From contig CAMPEQ010000007.1 of the NCBI GenBank assembly GCA_946803585.1, positions 404,451 through 468,450 on the forward strand: a stretch of 64,000 nucleotides of DNA, given 5' to 3'. The notes under the pieces were generated by a model, which did no database searches, was not told the DNA's origin, and worked only from the letters and a program-made list of their open reading frames with translations. Source of the stretch: an uncultured Actinomycetes bacterium (GTDB lineage: Bacteria; Actinomycetota; Actinomycetes; S36-B12; UBA10799). Below are positions 1 to 8,335 of the stretch, piece by piece. Positions within the stretch are counted from its first letter, which is position 1. The number at the start of each line of letters is the position of its first letter. The position numbers were made by a program, and so were the translations under genes.

Positions 1-528
1 CGAGGTCGGAGCACCTGCCGCATCTACTTCCTGGACGATGAGTAGTGGAGCAGGCTGAGTAATCGCAGCAGTCTCAGGATCGGAGTCGTCCTCGTCACCG
101 AAACCATATTGATATTGGTCGAATGGATAGAACAGCGAATCTCCATCGATTAAGAAAGAGAAGCTCTGGGTACCACCCACAGGGGTCCCGGCCGGAACGG
201 TTCTCGTCGCCGAGCCGGACGTAACGAACGGCATCGTCACCCTGATCGACTTTGCCCAAGTACCTGAGCTCTCATCAACGAAAGCACCCACTGGTACCCC
301 CACGATTCGTAGCGTCATCTCACCTTCGGTCGAATTCAAGGCAGTCATGCCGATCCCAAAGTTGACGCCGCTACTGACTTCTCCAGGCCCGGACTCCAGA
401 TTCGTGCGACCTGCTTGGGCAAAGGCCAAGTTGGCTAGGGCATAGACCACAAGCACGACCGCAGCCGTTGCAATCCACACTTTGCGCGAGGAGCGCTGAA
501 CCCTTCCGCCCGCGTTGTCGCCCGTCAT
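1..528 (-). CDS. Membrane-anchored protein, DUF4436-like (3' part cut off by window edge)
   Basis: An open frame reads from an ATG at 528 to the window edge (176 codons) with no stop, so the C-terminus lies outside. Residues 1-16 are basic and polar, and about 17-37 form one hydrophobic helix (VWIATAAVVLVVYALANLAF). A Ser/Thr/Gly-rich domain predicted outside the membrane follows. It contains the motif SLFYPFDQYQYGF near residue 139. A YPFD-x-Y motif after a single N-terminal helix is what I recall of the DUF4436 membrane family, whose members have further helices at the C-terminus that would be off the window. No catalytic residues are recognisable and the function is unknown. It lies 29 bp downstream of the DUF3046 gene on the same strand, so the two may be co-transcribed. 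The frame is solid; the family name is tentative. Confidence 0.6.
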   Translation of the reverse strand, partial: MTGDNAGGRVQRSSRKVWIATAAVVLVVYALANLAFAQAGRTNLESGPGEVSSGVNFGIGMTALNSTEGEMTLRIVGVPVGAFVDESSGTWAKSIRVTMPFVTSGSATRTVPAGTPVGGTQSFSFLIDGDSLFYPFDQYQYGFGDEDDSDPETAAITQPAPLLIVQEVDAAGAPTS

Positions 529-557
529 AGCCAAAAAATAGCGGTCACACCACGGAT

Positions 558-752
558 TCAGCGAGTTGACGGGGGCAGCCCCAACTCCTGGTGAACTGCG
601 CGCCACACAACCTTGGTATCCGTTCCATCACTCAATGCCTGCTCGACTGTTCGTCCACCGAGGCCGGCCACGACGTAGTCGTGGGCCCATGAGTGTGAGT
701 AGTGCGCGCCAAGGGCAGCGTCCATTCGTTCCCAAAAGTCAGTGAGTCTCAC
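558..752 (-). CDS. DUF3046 family small protein
   Basis: This is a 64-residue protein from a GTG start. It begins VRLTDFWERMDAALG and carries HSWAHDYVVAGLGGRTVEQAL followed by KVVWRAVHQELGLP. This matches my recollection of actinobacterial DUF3046 proteins almost residue for residue (RLTEFW..MD..FG, SWA.D, LGGRTV..AL, VWRAVC). The frame can be extended upstream to 938, but that part lies antisense to the start of lhr and has no DUF3046 features, so I place the start at 752. In other actinobacteria this small gene sits between recA and lhr; here lhr is divergent with 51 bp between the starts. Its function is unknown. No clear Shine-Dalgarno precedes the GTG, so translation may be leaderless or weak. 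Confidence 0.85.
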   Translation of the reverse strand: MRLTDFWERMDAALGAHYSHSWAHDYVVAGLGGRTVEQALSDGTDTKVVWRAVHQELGLPPSTR

Positions 753-803
753 ATGCGCAAGTGTGCAACGCTGCCGAGTGAGGCCATGACGGAGGATGTA
801 CCT

Positions 804-3800
804 ATGACGACCGGACCCGACGATGCTGAGGCCCTTGCCGGATTCAGCGAACTCACGCAGGGATGGTTCGGTTCTGCATTCAGTTCGCCGACTTCGGCGC
901 AGGCTGGAGCCTGGACCTCGATCGCTGCGGGTAACCACACGCTCGTTGTCGCGCCTACCGGTTCGGGTAAAACGCTGGCCGCGTTCCTGTCGGCGATTGA
1001 TGCCCTCTCGACCGAGCCCACGCCGCCGAACAGTCGCGAACGCTGCCGGGTGCTCTACATCTCCCCGCTTAAGGCCCTGGCGGCAGATGTCGAACGAAAC
1101 CTCCGAAGTCCGCTTGCAGGCCTTGCCCGCGAGGCGGGCCTGCGCGACTTACCCGCACCGGAGATCACGGTGGCGATTCGATCAGGTGATACCCCCGCGA
1201 ATGAACGTAGGCGGCAGTCCACTCATCCCCCGGACATTCTGATCACGACACCGGAGTCACTCTTCCTCATACTCACCTCACAGGCACGCGAGAGCCTGCG
1301 GGGAGTTCAGACGGTGATCATCGACGAGATTCACGCGGTGGCCGGTACAAAGCGGGGCGCCCATCTAGCAGTTTCGCTGGAGAGGTTGGATGAGCTCCTA
1401 GCCAAGCCTGCTCAGCGGATTGGGCTCTCAGCGACTGTCCAGCCAATCGATGAGGTCGCACTGTTCCTTGGCGGATCACGACCGGTAGTCGTGGTCAATC
1501 CGCCGACAGAGAAGATCCTTGAACTCGACGTCGTCGTGCCAGTAGAGGACTTAGCGACTCCCCTGGCTGGCGAGATGGTGGGTGGTGACCCGCACGCGGA
1601 GATACTGGAAGGCTCCAATAGTGCTGACAACGGACCATCCATCTGGCCGCACGTTGAGAATCGCATCGTAGACCTCATCAATGAGCACACCTCAACGTTG
1701 GTATTCGCTAACTCACGTCGGCTAGCCGAGCGATTGACAGCTCGGATTAACGAGATCCACGCTGAGCGGACGTCGGAGTTCGTCGCGGATCGAGGCTCAC
1801 CGGCAGATCTCATGGCTCAGGCGGGAGTCAACTTCGGTGCCCCCACGACGCTGGCTCGGGCTCACCATGGATCCGTGAGCAAGGAGCAGCGCGCGCTCAT
1901 AGAGGACGATCTGAAGGCCGGTCGGATTCCGGCAGTTGTTGCAACCAGCAGCCTAGAACTCGGGATCGACATGGGCGCCGTGGATCTGGTGATTCAGGTG
2001 GAATCACCACCCTCGGTCGCCAGCGGACTCCAGCGCGTTGGTCGCGCTGGACATCATGTGGGCGAGATCAGCAAGGCGACCCTCTTCCCCAAACATCGGG
2101 GCGACTTGCTCACCTCCACAGTCGTCACCAAGCTCATGGCCGCACGAGAGCTTGAAGCGACGAAGATGCCCCGCAACCCCCTTGACGTCCTTGCTCAACA
2201 GCTCGTCGCGATGGTCAGTATCGATGGCGAATTGAATACAGACGCTGCCTACGATCTGGTACGCAAGAGCGCACCATTTAGTGCGTTGCCCCGTTCAGCC
2301 TTCGACGCCGTGCTCGACATGCTCGCGGGTCGCTATCCAGCTGAAGGATTCAGCGAACTTCGGCCCCGCCTGGTGTGGGATCGGATGACTGACACCCTGA
2401 CGAGTCGCCCCGGCGCCCAGCGCCTCGCGGTAACCTCCGGCGGAACCATCCCCGACCGTGGGCTGTTCGGCGTATTCATGGTGGGTGAGAAAGCCTCGCG
2501 AGTCGGTGAGCTCGACGAGGAGATGGTCTACGAGTCCCGAGTGGGAGACGTCTTCGCCCTCGGGGCCACCAGTTGGCGGATCGAAGAGATCACCCACGAC
2601 CGGGTCCTGGTATCACCCGCGCCTGGTCAGGCCGGGAAGCTGCCGTTCTGGCACGGTGACGCGATTGGTCGCCCAGTCGAGGTCGGTACGGCACTTGGCC
2701 GCCTCGTTCGCGAGGTTGCCACAGCACCGGACTCGACAGCACTTTCCTCCCTGTCGCAAGCCGGTCTAGACGACTGGGCAGCTGAGAACCTCCTGCGCTA
2801 CATCCGCGAACAACAGGACGACTCCAACGGAACAGTCCCCACCGACCACACGTTGGTTGTCGAGCGATTTCGCGATGAGCTCGGCGACTGGCGAGTCGTG
2901 CTGCATTCACCATTTGGGGCCCAAGTCCACGCGCCCTGGGCGCTCGCGGTCGCCGATCGAGTCCGGGCCGTTACTGGTATCGATGCCCAGGTCATGCACG
3001 CAGATGATGGGATCATTCTGCGCATCCCTGACACTGACGATGATGCAACAGTTCGGGCAGCGATCGATGCGCTATTCCCTGATCCCGATGAGATCGCTGC
3101 TTTGGTCACTGACGCACTCGGTGGGTCCGCCCTATTCGCGAGTCGGTTCCGGGAGTGCGCGGCACGTGCATTGTTGCTTCCGCGACGAGACCCCGGACGC
3201 CGAACTCCCTTGTGGCAGCAAAGGCAACGCAGCTCTCAACTGCTATCTGTCGCCTCGCAGTATCCCTCGTTCCCGATCATCATCGAGACGGTCCGCGAGT
3301 GTCTCCAAGACGTCTACAATGTGCCCGCCCTCGTTGAACTACTCCGCGACATTCGCAGCCGCACGATCGAGGTCCGTGAGATCTCAACAGATTCTCCGAG
3401 CGCATTCGCTCGTACTTTGCTGTTCTCGTATGTGGCTGCCTTCCTCTATGAGGGGGATTCCCCGCTAGCGGAACGTCGTGCTGCCGCTCTCACTCTCGAT
3501 ACCGAACTGCTCGCTGAGCTGCTCGGCTACGTCGAGCTCCGTGACCTACTTGACCCTGGCTCAGTCACGGTCGTCGAGGAATCAGTCGGCTATCTAACCG
3601 ACGACAGGAGCGCACACACGGTTGAGCAGGCGGCCGACCTGTTGCGGGTTCTGGGACCGTTGTCTGAAAGCGAGTGGGCGCGGCGCGGTGTTGGTATCGA
3701 CTGGCTGAATGAGCTCGTCGCGAGTCGTCGAGCGATCGAGGTCGGAATCGCCAACGAACGTCGGTTCGCCGCGATCGAAGATGCGGCACGGCTACGCGAT

Positions 3801-5393
3801 GCGCTGGGAACTGCGCTACCACCAGGAATACCCGACGCATTTCTTGAGCAGGTCACCGATCCACTCGGTGACCTACTCGCCCGCTACGCCCGTACCCACG
3901 GACCATTCCGAGCTAGCGATCTAGCCGCCCACTTCGGCCTCGGCACTGCTGTGGCGGAGGCGATGCTAAGTAGACTCGCAAGCGACGCCAAGGTGGTCAG
4001 TGGCGAGTTCCGTCCCGGCGGCGCCGGAACCGAATGGTGCGACAGCACCGTCTTGCGCAGGATGCGCCGTATGTCAGTGGCCACGCTGCGACAGGAGATC
4101 GAGCCTGTCCCTCCAACTGCCCTCGGTGTATTCCTTCCCACCTGGGCCGGAATCACCCGACCAGGCCGCGGAACCGACGCGGTGATGAGAGCAATCGAGG
4201 GACTTGCTGGAGCACCTCTTCCGGCATCGGCACTTGAGTCACTCATACTTCCAAGCCGGGTAAGCGACTACTCCCCCGCCATGCTTGACGAGTTGACCTC
4301 TGCTGGAGAAGTAAGTTGGACAGGGCGCGGAAGGCTCGCCGTTGGCGACGGCTGGATTTCGCTAGCTCCAGCAGAATCAGCGTCACTGCTACTTCCCCCT
4401 TCAGATGAGCTCCTGCTGAACTCGGAGTACAGCGGCGAGTTGCTCACGATGCTCGATGGCGGAGGGTCGTGGCTACTTCGGGAGATTGATCAGCGGATCC
4501 CCGAAGCCACGTCGAGCGCACTCGTCGATGCTCTCTGGGATCTGTTCTGGGCTGGCTTTGTTACCGCCGACACCTTCGCACCGATGAGGGCGATGCTGGC
4601 CGCAGGGGGGAAATCGCCCGCGTCCCGTCGCCGCAGTACGGCAACCTCAGCGGCGCGGACCCGCGCGGCGAGAATGGCCCGGACGTCATCGCGCGCAAGG
4701 GCAAACTTGACCACCGGACTTGGTCGCTGGGCTGCCGTTGAACCCAGAGATGCCAATCCCACCAGAAGAGCGAAGGCGCTTTCCGACAGTCTGCTTGATC
4801 GGTACGGCATCGTGTCCCGGGGCGTCGTGGGCGCCGAAGGTGTCGTTGGCGGCTTTGCCGGCGTCTACCGCGTGCTCTCGGAACTAGAAGACGCCGGGCG
4901 GACACGGCGCGGCTACTTCATTGAAGGTTTGGGAGCGGCACAGTTCGCCACAGCGGGGGCAGTCGATCAGCTGCGCGCTCACGCGAAGAAGCTCACGGAT
5001 CCACAACCGACGGACCCGCCGATCGCCTCCCTGCTGGCAGCGACAGATCCTGCAAACCCGTACGGTGCGGCACTGGCCTGGCCACCGTCGGCACAAGACC
5101 AAACCGTGGGCCACAGGCCTGGCCGCAAGGCGGGTGCCATCGTTCTCCTAGTCGGTGGCGATCTTGTGCTCTACCTGGAGAAGGGCGGCAAGTCCCTGCT
5201 GACATTTGGGGAGCAGAACGGGCCAATCGAACTAGCCGTCCGAACGCTCGCCCACTTTGCAACGACTCGCAGGATTCCACCCGTCACTCTTGAAAAGATC
5301 AACGGCGCCGCCAGCGCTGGGTCGGAATTGGGGGAATCGCTAGAAGCAGCGGGATTTGTTCTCACTCCTAAGGGCTACCGCATCCGACCGTAA
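804..5393 (+). CDS. lhr: Lhr-type large ATP-dependent DNA helicase
   Basis: This is a 1529-residue superfamily 2 helicase of the large Lhr class (actinobacterial members are about 1500 residues), which translocates 3' to 5' on single-stranded DNA and is linked to DNA repair. The Walker A motif PTGSGKT is at 51-57 and the DEIH box at 174-177. Motif III is GLSAT, and motifs V and VI are SSLELGIDMG and LQRVGRAGHH. The winged-helix and beta-barrel core follows, then a long C-terminal part characteristic of Lhr. The open frame extends 34 codons upstream, but ATG 804 has GGAGG at 791-795 with an 8-nt gap and is the better start. It ends 12 bp from the convergent clgR. No nei-type glycosylase gene, a frequent partner of lhr, follows. 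There is no sign of frameshift. Confidence 0.95.
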   Translation: MTTGPDDAEALAGFSELTQGWFGSAFSSPTSAQAGAWTSIAAGNHTLVVAPTGSGKTLAAFLSAIDALSTEPTPPNSRERCRVLYISPLKALAADVERNLRSPLAGLAREAGLRDLPAPEITVAIRSGDTPANERRRQSTHPPDILITTPESLFLILTSQARESLRGVQTVIIDEIHAVAGTKRGAHLAVSLERLDELLAKPAQRIGLSATVQPIDEVALFLGGSRPVVVVNPPTEKILELDVVVPVEDLATPLAGEMVGGDPHAEILEGSNSADNGPSIWPHVENRIVDLINEHTSTLVFANSRRLAERLTARINEIHAERTSEFVADRGSPADLMAQAGVNFGAPTTLARAHHGSVSKEQRALIEDDLKAGRIPAVVATSSLELGIDMGAVDLVIQVESPPSVASGLQRVGRAGHHVGEISKATLFPKHRGDLLTSTVVTKLMAARELEATKMPRNPLDVLAQQLVAMVSIDGELNTDAAYDLVRKSAPFSALPRSAFDAVLDMLAGRYPAEGFSELRPRLVWDRMTDTLTSRPGAQRLAVTSGGTIPDRGLFGVFMVGEKASRVGELDEEMVYESRVGDVFALGATSWRIEEITHDRVLVSPAPGQAGKLPFWHGDAIGRPVEVGTALGRLVREVATAPDSTALSSLSQAGLDDWAAENLLRYIREQQDDSNGTVPTDHTLVVERFRDELGDWRVVLHSPFGAQVHAPWALAVADRVRAVTGIDAQVMHADDGIILRIPDTDDDATVRAAIDALFPDPDEIAALVTDALGGSALFASRFRECAARALLLPRRDPGRRTPLWQQRQRSSQLLSVASQYPSFPIIIETVRECLQDVYNVPALVELLRDIRSRTIEVREISTDSPSAFARTLLFSYVAAFLYEGDSPLAERRAAALTLDTELLAELLGYVELRDLLDPGSVTVVEESVGYLTDDRSAHTVEQAADLLRVLGPLSESEWARRGVGIDWLNELVASRRAIEVGIANERRFAAIEDAARLRDALGTALPPGIPDAFLEQVTDPLGDLLARYARTHGPFRASDLAAHFGLGTAVAEAMLSRLASDAKVVSGEFRPGGAGTEWCDSTVLRRMRRMSVATLRQEIEPVPPTALGVFLPTWAGITRPGRGTDAVMRAIEGLAGAPLPASALESLILPSRVSDYSPAMLDELTSAGEVSWTGRGRLAVGDGWISLAPAESASLLLPPSDELLLNSEYSGELLTMLDGGGSWLLREIDQRIPEATSSALVDALWDLFWAGFVTADTFAPMRAMLAAGGKSPASRRRSTATSAARTRAARMARTSSRARANLTTGLGRWAAVEPRDANPTRRAKALSDSLLDRYGIVSRGVVGAEGVVGGFAGVYRVLSELEDAGRTRRGYFIEGLGAAQFATAGAVDQLRAHAKKLTDPQPTDPPIASLLAATDPANPYGAALAWPPSAQDQTVGHRPGRKAGAIVLLVGGDLVLYLEKGGKSLLTFGEQNGPIELAVRTLAHFATTRRIPPVTLEKINGAASAGSELGESLEAAGFVLTPKGYRIRP

Positions 5394-5405
5394 CCCGACG
5401 AGGCA

Positions 5406-5675
5406 CTAGGCCGCGGACGTCACATCCGAGCGACGAGGCCGTTCCTCGTCAGCAAGTTGGGTGCTCACTGAATGCAGCACCTTCGACATCGGGACATCGA
5501 GTGCCCCGCAGATTGCCGCGAGCAACTCACTCGATGCTTCCTTCTGGCCTCGCTCAACCTCAGACAGGTATCCGAGCGACACACGTGCTTGCGCGGAAAC
5601 CTCTCGAAGGGTCCGGCCCTGTTCCAGCCGTTGGCGGCGCAATTCATCGCCAATAACACTACGTAAAATGATCAT
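5406..5675 (-). CDS. clgR: ClgR, Xre-type transcriptional activator of Clp protease genes
   Basis: An 89-residue helix-turn-helix protein. The HTH segment [20 protein letters not shown] is followed by [21 protein letters not shown], the signature block of ClgR. In streptomycetes, corynebacteria and mycobacteria ClgR activates clpP1P2, clpC and other proteolysis genes. An upstream in-frame start would add 31 residues of non-conserved sequence. I choose ATG 5675, which gives the usual [16 protein letters not shown] beginning and has AAAGGTGGGG just upstream. The C-terminus ends ...DVTSAA; a terminal Ala-Ala is how ClgR is recognised by Clp protease in Streptomyces, so unstable, autoregulated behaviour is likely. 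It sits downstream of cinA and pgsA, the same order as in mycobacteria. Confidence 0.93.
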   Translation of the reverse strand: MIILRSVIGDELRRQRLEQGRTLREVSAQARVSLGYLSEVERGQKEASSELLAAICGALDVPMSKVLHSVSTQLADEERPRRSDVTSAA

Positions 5676-5701
5676 CGCCCCACCTTTCGATCGTTGCGAG
5701 A

Positions 5702-5729
5702 ATGGTACTGCACATACCGTCACGCCCAA
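5702..5729 (-). promoter_or_regulatory. Candidate promoter of clgR
   Basis: Reading the minus strand, TTGGGC (5729-5724) and TACCAT (5707-5702) are separated by 16 bp and lie 26 bp upstream of the clgR ATG. They match -35/-10 spacing and the TANNNT form common in actinobacteria. Transcription would start near 5695 and leave a leader of about 20 nt that includes the ribosome-binding site. A separate promoter would uncouple clgR from the upstream pgsA-cinA genes. Short-motif evidence only. Confidence 0.35.
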
Positions 5730-5745
5730 TGAACCAACTAACGAC

Positions 5746-6249
5746 TCAACGAGCAGATTCATTCCCATGTGTCATCAGGAGGAATTCGGCAAGTAAGTCG
5801 AAGACCGCCTCGACTGTCCTTCGACGGATCTCGTCGCGATCACCGGTCAATGACAACTCGCGGGTCATCGTGAAACTAGTCTCCCGCTCGGCGACGCTGA
5901 TGAACACGGTCCCGACCGTCATTCCCGCCTGCGGGTCTGGGCCCGCGACCCCAGTCGTAGATAGGCCTATATCTGCTGAGCAGTGCAGTGCGGCACCTAG
6001 CGCCATCTGCGCGGCGACGTCGGCATCAACTGGGCCCACCGCAGCGAGCAAGTCCGGATCAACATCGAGCAACTTCGCCTTGAGCTCTGTCGCGTAGGCA
6101 ATGACGCCACCCCTGACCGTGGCGGAAGCGCCGGGAACCGAAATCAGCTCCGATACCAAGAGCCCGCCGGTCAGTGACTCGGCCGTTGCGACCGTGCGAT
6201 CCGCCGCGACGAGCTCGTGGATGCTTCTCGCAGCCGAGTCCAAAACCAC
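5746..6249 (-). CDS. cinA: CinA C-terminal-domain protein, nicotinamide-nucleotide amidohydrolase (PncC-type)
   Basis: A 167-residue stand-alone CinA C-terminal domain. The motif [10 protein letters not shown] at 22-31 and the block [21 protein letters not shown] near 104-124 are diagnostic of the family, which deamidates nicotinamide mononucleotide in NAD salvage. The N-terminal molybdopterin-like domain of full CinA is absent, as in most actinobacterial copies. The start is a GTG preceded by AGGCAGG and lies 10 bp after the pgsA stop, so the two are probably translated from one transcript. The pgsA-cinA-clgR order is conserved in actinobacteria. Confidence 0.93.
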   Translation of the reverse strand: MVLDSAARSIHELVAADRTVATAESLTGGLLVSELISVPGASATVRGGVIAYATELKAKLLDVDPDLLAAVGPVDADVAAQMALGAALHCSADIGLSTTGVAGPDPQAGMTVGTVFISVAERETSFTMTRELSLTGDRDEIRRRTVEAVFDLLAEFLLMTHGNESAR

Positions 6250-6259
6250 CTCGGCCTGC

Positions 6260-6910
6260 CTACTGTCGAGCGCGCTGACGAACCTTCAGCGCCCGAACCA
6301 AATAGTCGATTCCGGTGACAACCGCGAGCACAAGAGCTAGCCCCATCACCCAAATACGGAACGTCGCAAGGAATCCTGTCAGCGGCATCAAGTAGAGCAG
6401 GATCGCGACGATCTGGGTCACGGTCTTGGCTTTGCCACCGCGGCTAGCCGCGATGACGCCATGGCGGATAACCCAGAAACGTAGGCCGGTAACAGCAATC
6501 TCGCGAGCCAGAATCACGATTGTGACCCACCACGGGAGATCACCCAGATAGCTCAGCCCAACGAGGGCGACACCCGTAAGAGCTTTGTCGGCGATCGGGT
6601 CGGCGATCTTCCCAAACGTCGTGACCAGGTTGTGCTTCCTAGCCAGCGCACCATCGAAATAGTCGGTCAGTGAGGCAAGCGCAAAGATGACAGCTGCCGC
6701 GGTCCGTGCACTCGTCTGCTCGCCATACCCAAAGAGCAAGATGCCAAACGGGATAACCAGCACCAAACGCAGCATCGTCAGGGCATTGGGGACGTTCCAT
6801 AGCCGAGAACCTGAAGCGGGATGCCCAACGGGATCAGGTTTAGGAGTGAGCCGCTCTTTGATGGGCGACTTGGAACCCTTTGGGGTCGGTTCCGGACGGG
6901 TCGAGCTCAC
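6260..6910 (-). CDS. pgsA: CDP-diacylglycerol--glycerol-3-phosphate 3-phosphatidyltransferase
   Basis: A 216-residue polytopic membrane enzyme of the CDP-alcohol phosphatidyltransferase family. The signature DG-x2-AR-x8-G-x3-D-x3-D is intact (DYFDGALARKHN, then FGKIADPIAD). The first 35 residues are a polar Pro/Lys-rich tail, followed by about five hydrophobic segments. It makes phosphatidylglycerol phosphate from CDP-diacylglycerol (the product of CdsA, also encoded in this window) and glycerol-3-phosphate. A phosphatidylinositol-phosphate synthase from the same family is a less likely alternative; the link to cinA and clgR supports PgsA. It begins 6 bp after the rimO stop and ends 10 bp before cinA. 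Confidence 0.92.
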   Translation of the reverse strand: MSSTRPEPTPKGSKSPIKERLTPKPDPVGHPASGSRLWNVPNALTMLRLVLVIPFGILLFGYGEQTSARTAAAVIFALASLTDYFDGALARKHNLVTTFGKIADPIADKALTGVALVGLSYLGDLPWWVTIVILAREIAVTGLRFWVIRHGVIAASRGGKAKTVTQIVAILLYLMPLTGFLATFRIWVMGLALVLAVVTGIDYLVRALKVRQRARQ

Positions 6911-6916
6911 GTCCGA

Positions 6917-8272
6917 TCACACCTCCGCTTGTAGGTCCACTCCCATTGATGAGGTAACTGTGGCACGAATGACCTCGCCAATGCTCAGGCGACGTGCCGA
7001 GGAGACTGTGACATCTCCATCTTCTGGCCCCTGGTGCAATGCCCGCCCCACTGCAAGGCCGGACTCATCGAGCTCCTCGATAAGCACTGAGACCTCAGAT
7101 CCAATCCGTCGCTGCGCCCGGGCATCGCTGAGATCGTTCACCAGGTCAACTAGCGCTATCCGGCGTTGTTCAATTACGTCCTCGGGCACCTTGTCTGTGA
7201 GGTCAAGGGCCGCAGTCCCATCCTCATCGGAGTACGGGAACACCCCAACCGCATCGAGATCAGCTGCCTCGAGAAACGCCACAAGTTCGGCGAACTCCTC
7301 ATCGGTTTCTCCAGGGAATCCAACGATCACGTTTGTCCGGATTCCGGCTTCTGGCGCGAACTTGCGCACCTCCTGAACCAGTGCAAGGAACTGCTCTGTC
7401 CCACCGAAGCGCTTCATCCGTCGCAGAACCGTCGGACTTGCGTGTTGGAACGACAGATCGAAGTACGGTGCGATACCGGGTGTTGTCGCGATGATCTCCA
7501 CTAGACCTGGGCGCATCTCGGCCGGTTGCAGGTAGGCCAACCTGACCCGTAGGTCCTCGTGAATCGAGCCCAGTTCTGGGAGTACCGCTTCCAGTAATCG
7601 GACATCACCGAGGTCCTTGCCGTAGGACGTTGAGTTCTCACTGACAAGGTTGAGTTCTCGGACGCCTTGGGCGACCAGGTCTCGGGCCTCGTCGATGACC
7701 TCTGATGGTCGCCGAGAGACAAAGGCACCTCGAAAAGTCGGGATCGCACAGAAAGTGCATCGACGGTCACACCCGGAAGCGATCTTCACCGATTCGACTG
7801 GACCGTCGTGCAACCGAGTGCGAGTTCCATGCCCCGGAAGCACGGGACTGGCCGCGGGACGATCGACCGGGGTCAGCGGTAGGAGCTTTCTCCTATCGGA
7901 GGGGCTATGCGACTCAAGCTTCTCCCCTGCTGCGACGGCTCGTAGTCTGGCTCCGATATCTGGATAGGCGTCAAAGCCGAGCACCGCGTCGGCTTCCGGT
8001 AGCGCCTGGGCCAACTCATCGCCGTAGCGCTGCGCGAGGCATCCAACCGCCACGACGGGCTTGGAGCCATCCGCTTGGCCCAGAATTGTGTCGATCGAGT
8101 CCTTCTTTGCTGACTCAACAAATCCGCAGGTGTTAACAATCACCGCGTCAGCGTCATCGGCGTCGGCAACCACTACCCAGCCGTCCGCATTGAGCCGAGA
8201 GGCTAGATCGTCGGAATCAACATCGTTACGCGCACACCCAAGAGTGAGTAGCGCAACGCGGTTTCCTGACAC
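6917..8272 (-). CDS. rimO: Ribosomal protein S12 methylthiotransferase RimO
   Basis: A 451-residue radical-SAM methylthiotransferase that beta-methylthiolates the conserved aspartate of S12. The N-terminal UPF0004 domain carries its three cluster-binding cysteines in [17 protein letters not shown] and [11 protein letters not shown]. The radical-SAM motif CDRRCTFC has Cys168, Cys172 and Cys175. The sequences [12 protein letters not shown] and [11 protein letters not shown] follow, and the last 65 residues fit a TRAM domain. TLGCARND in place of the LGCPKN of many RimO proteins is a mild variation. MiaB is the close alternative, but the start [20 protein letters not shown] and the location next to pgsA and ftsK favour RimO. 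It runs into pgsA with a 6-bp gap. Confidence 0.92.
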   Translation of the reverse strand: MSGNRVALLTLGCARNDVDSDDLASRLNADGWVVVADADDADAVIVNTCGFVESAKKDSIDTILGQADGSKPVVAVGCLAQRYGDELAQALPEADAVLGFDAYPDIGARLRAVAAGEKLESHSPSDRRKLLPLTPVDRPAASPVLPGHGTRTRLHDGPVESVKIASGCDRRCTFCAIPTFRGAFVSRRPSEVIDEARDLVAQGVRELNLVSENSTSYGKDLGDVRLLEAVLPELGSIHEDLRVRLAYLQPAEMRPGLVEIIATTPGIAPYFDLSFQHASPTVLRRMKRFGGTEQFLALVQEVRKFAPEAGIRTNVIVGFPGETDEEFAELVAFLEAADLDAVGVFPYSDEDGTAALDLTDKVPEDVIEQRRIALVDLVNDLSDARAQRRIGSEVSVLIEELDESGLAVGRALHQGPEDGDVTVSSARRLSIGEVIRATVTSSMGVDLQAEV

Positions 8273-8335
8273 AGTTGATTAGGGTAGGCGCTTGCCGAGT
8301 GCAGCGCCATCACCGCCTCGTCACCGGGCGGCTTC

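Noticed and set aside
2857-3468. Plus-strand frame of 203 codons in another phase inside lhr
   Set aside because: Ser/Arg-rich product, wholly within the continuous lhr frame.
5702-6097. Plus-strand frame opposite cinA
   Set aside because: Overlaps clgR promoter and cinA on the other strand; Ser/Thr/Pro composition of a shadow.
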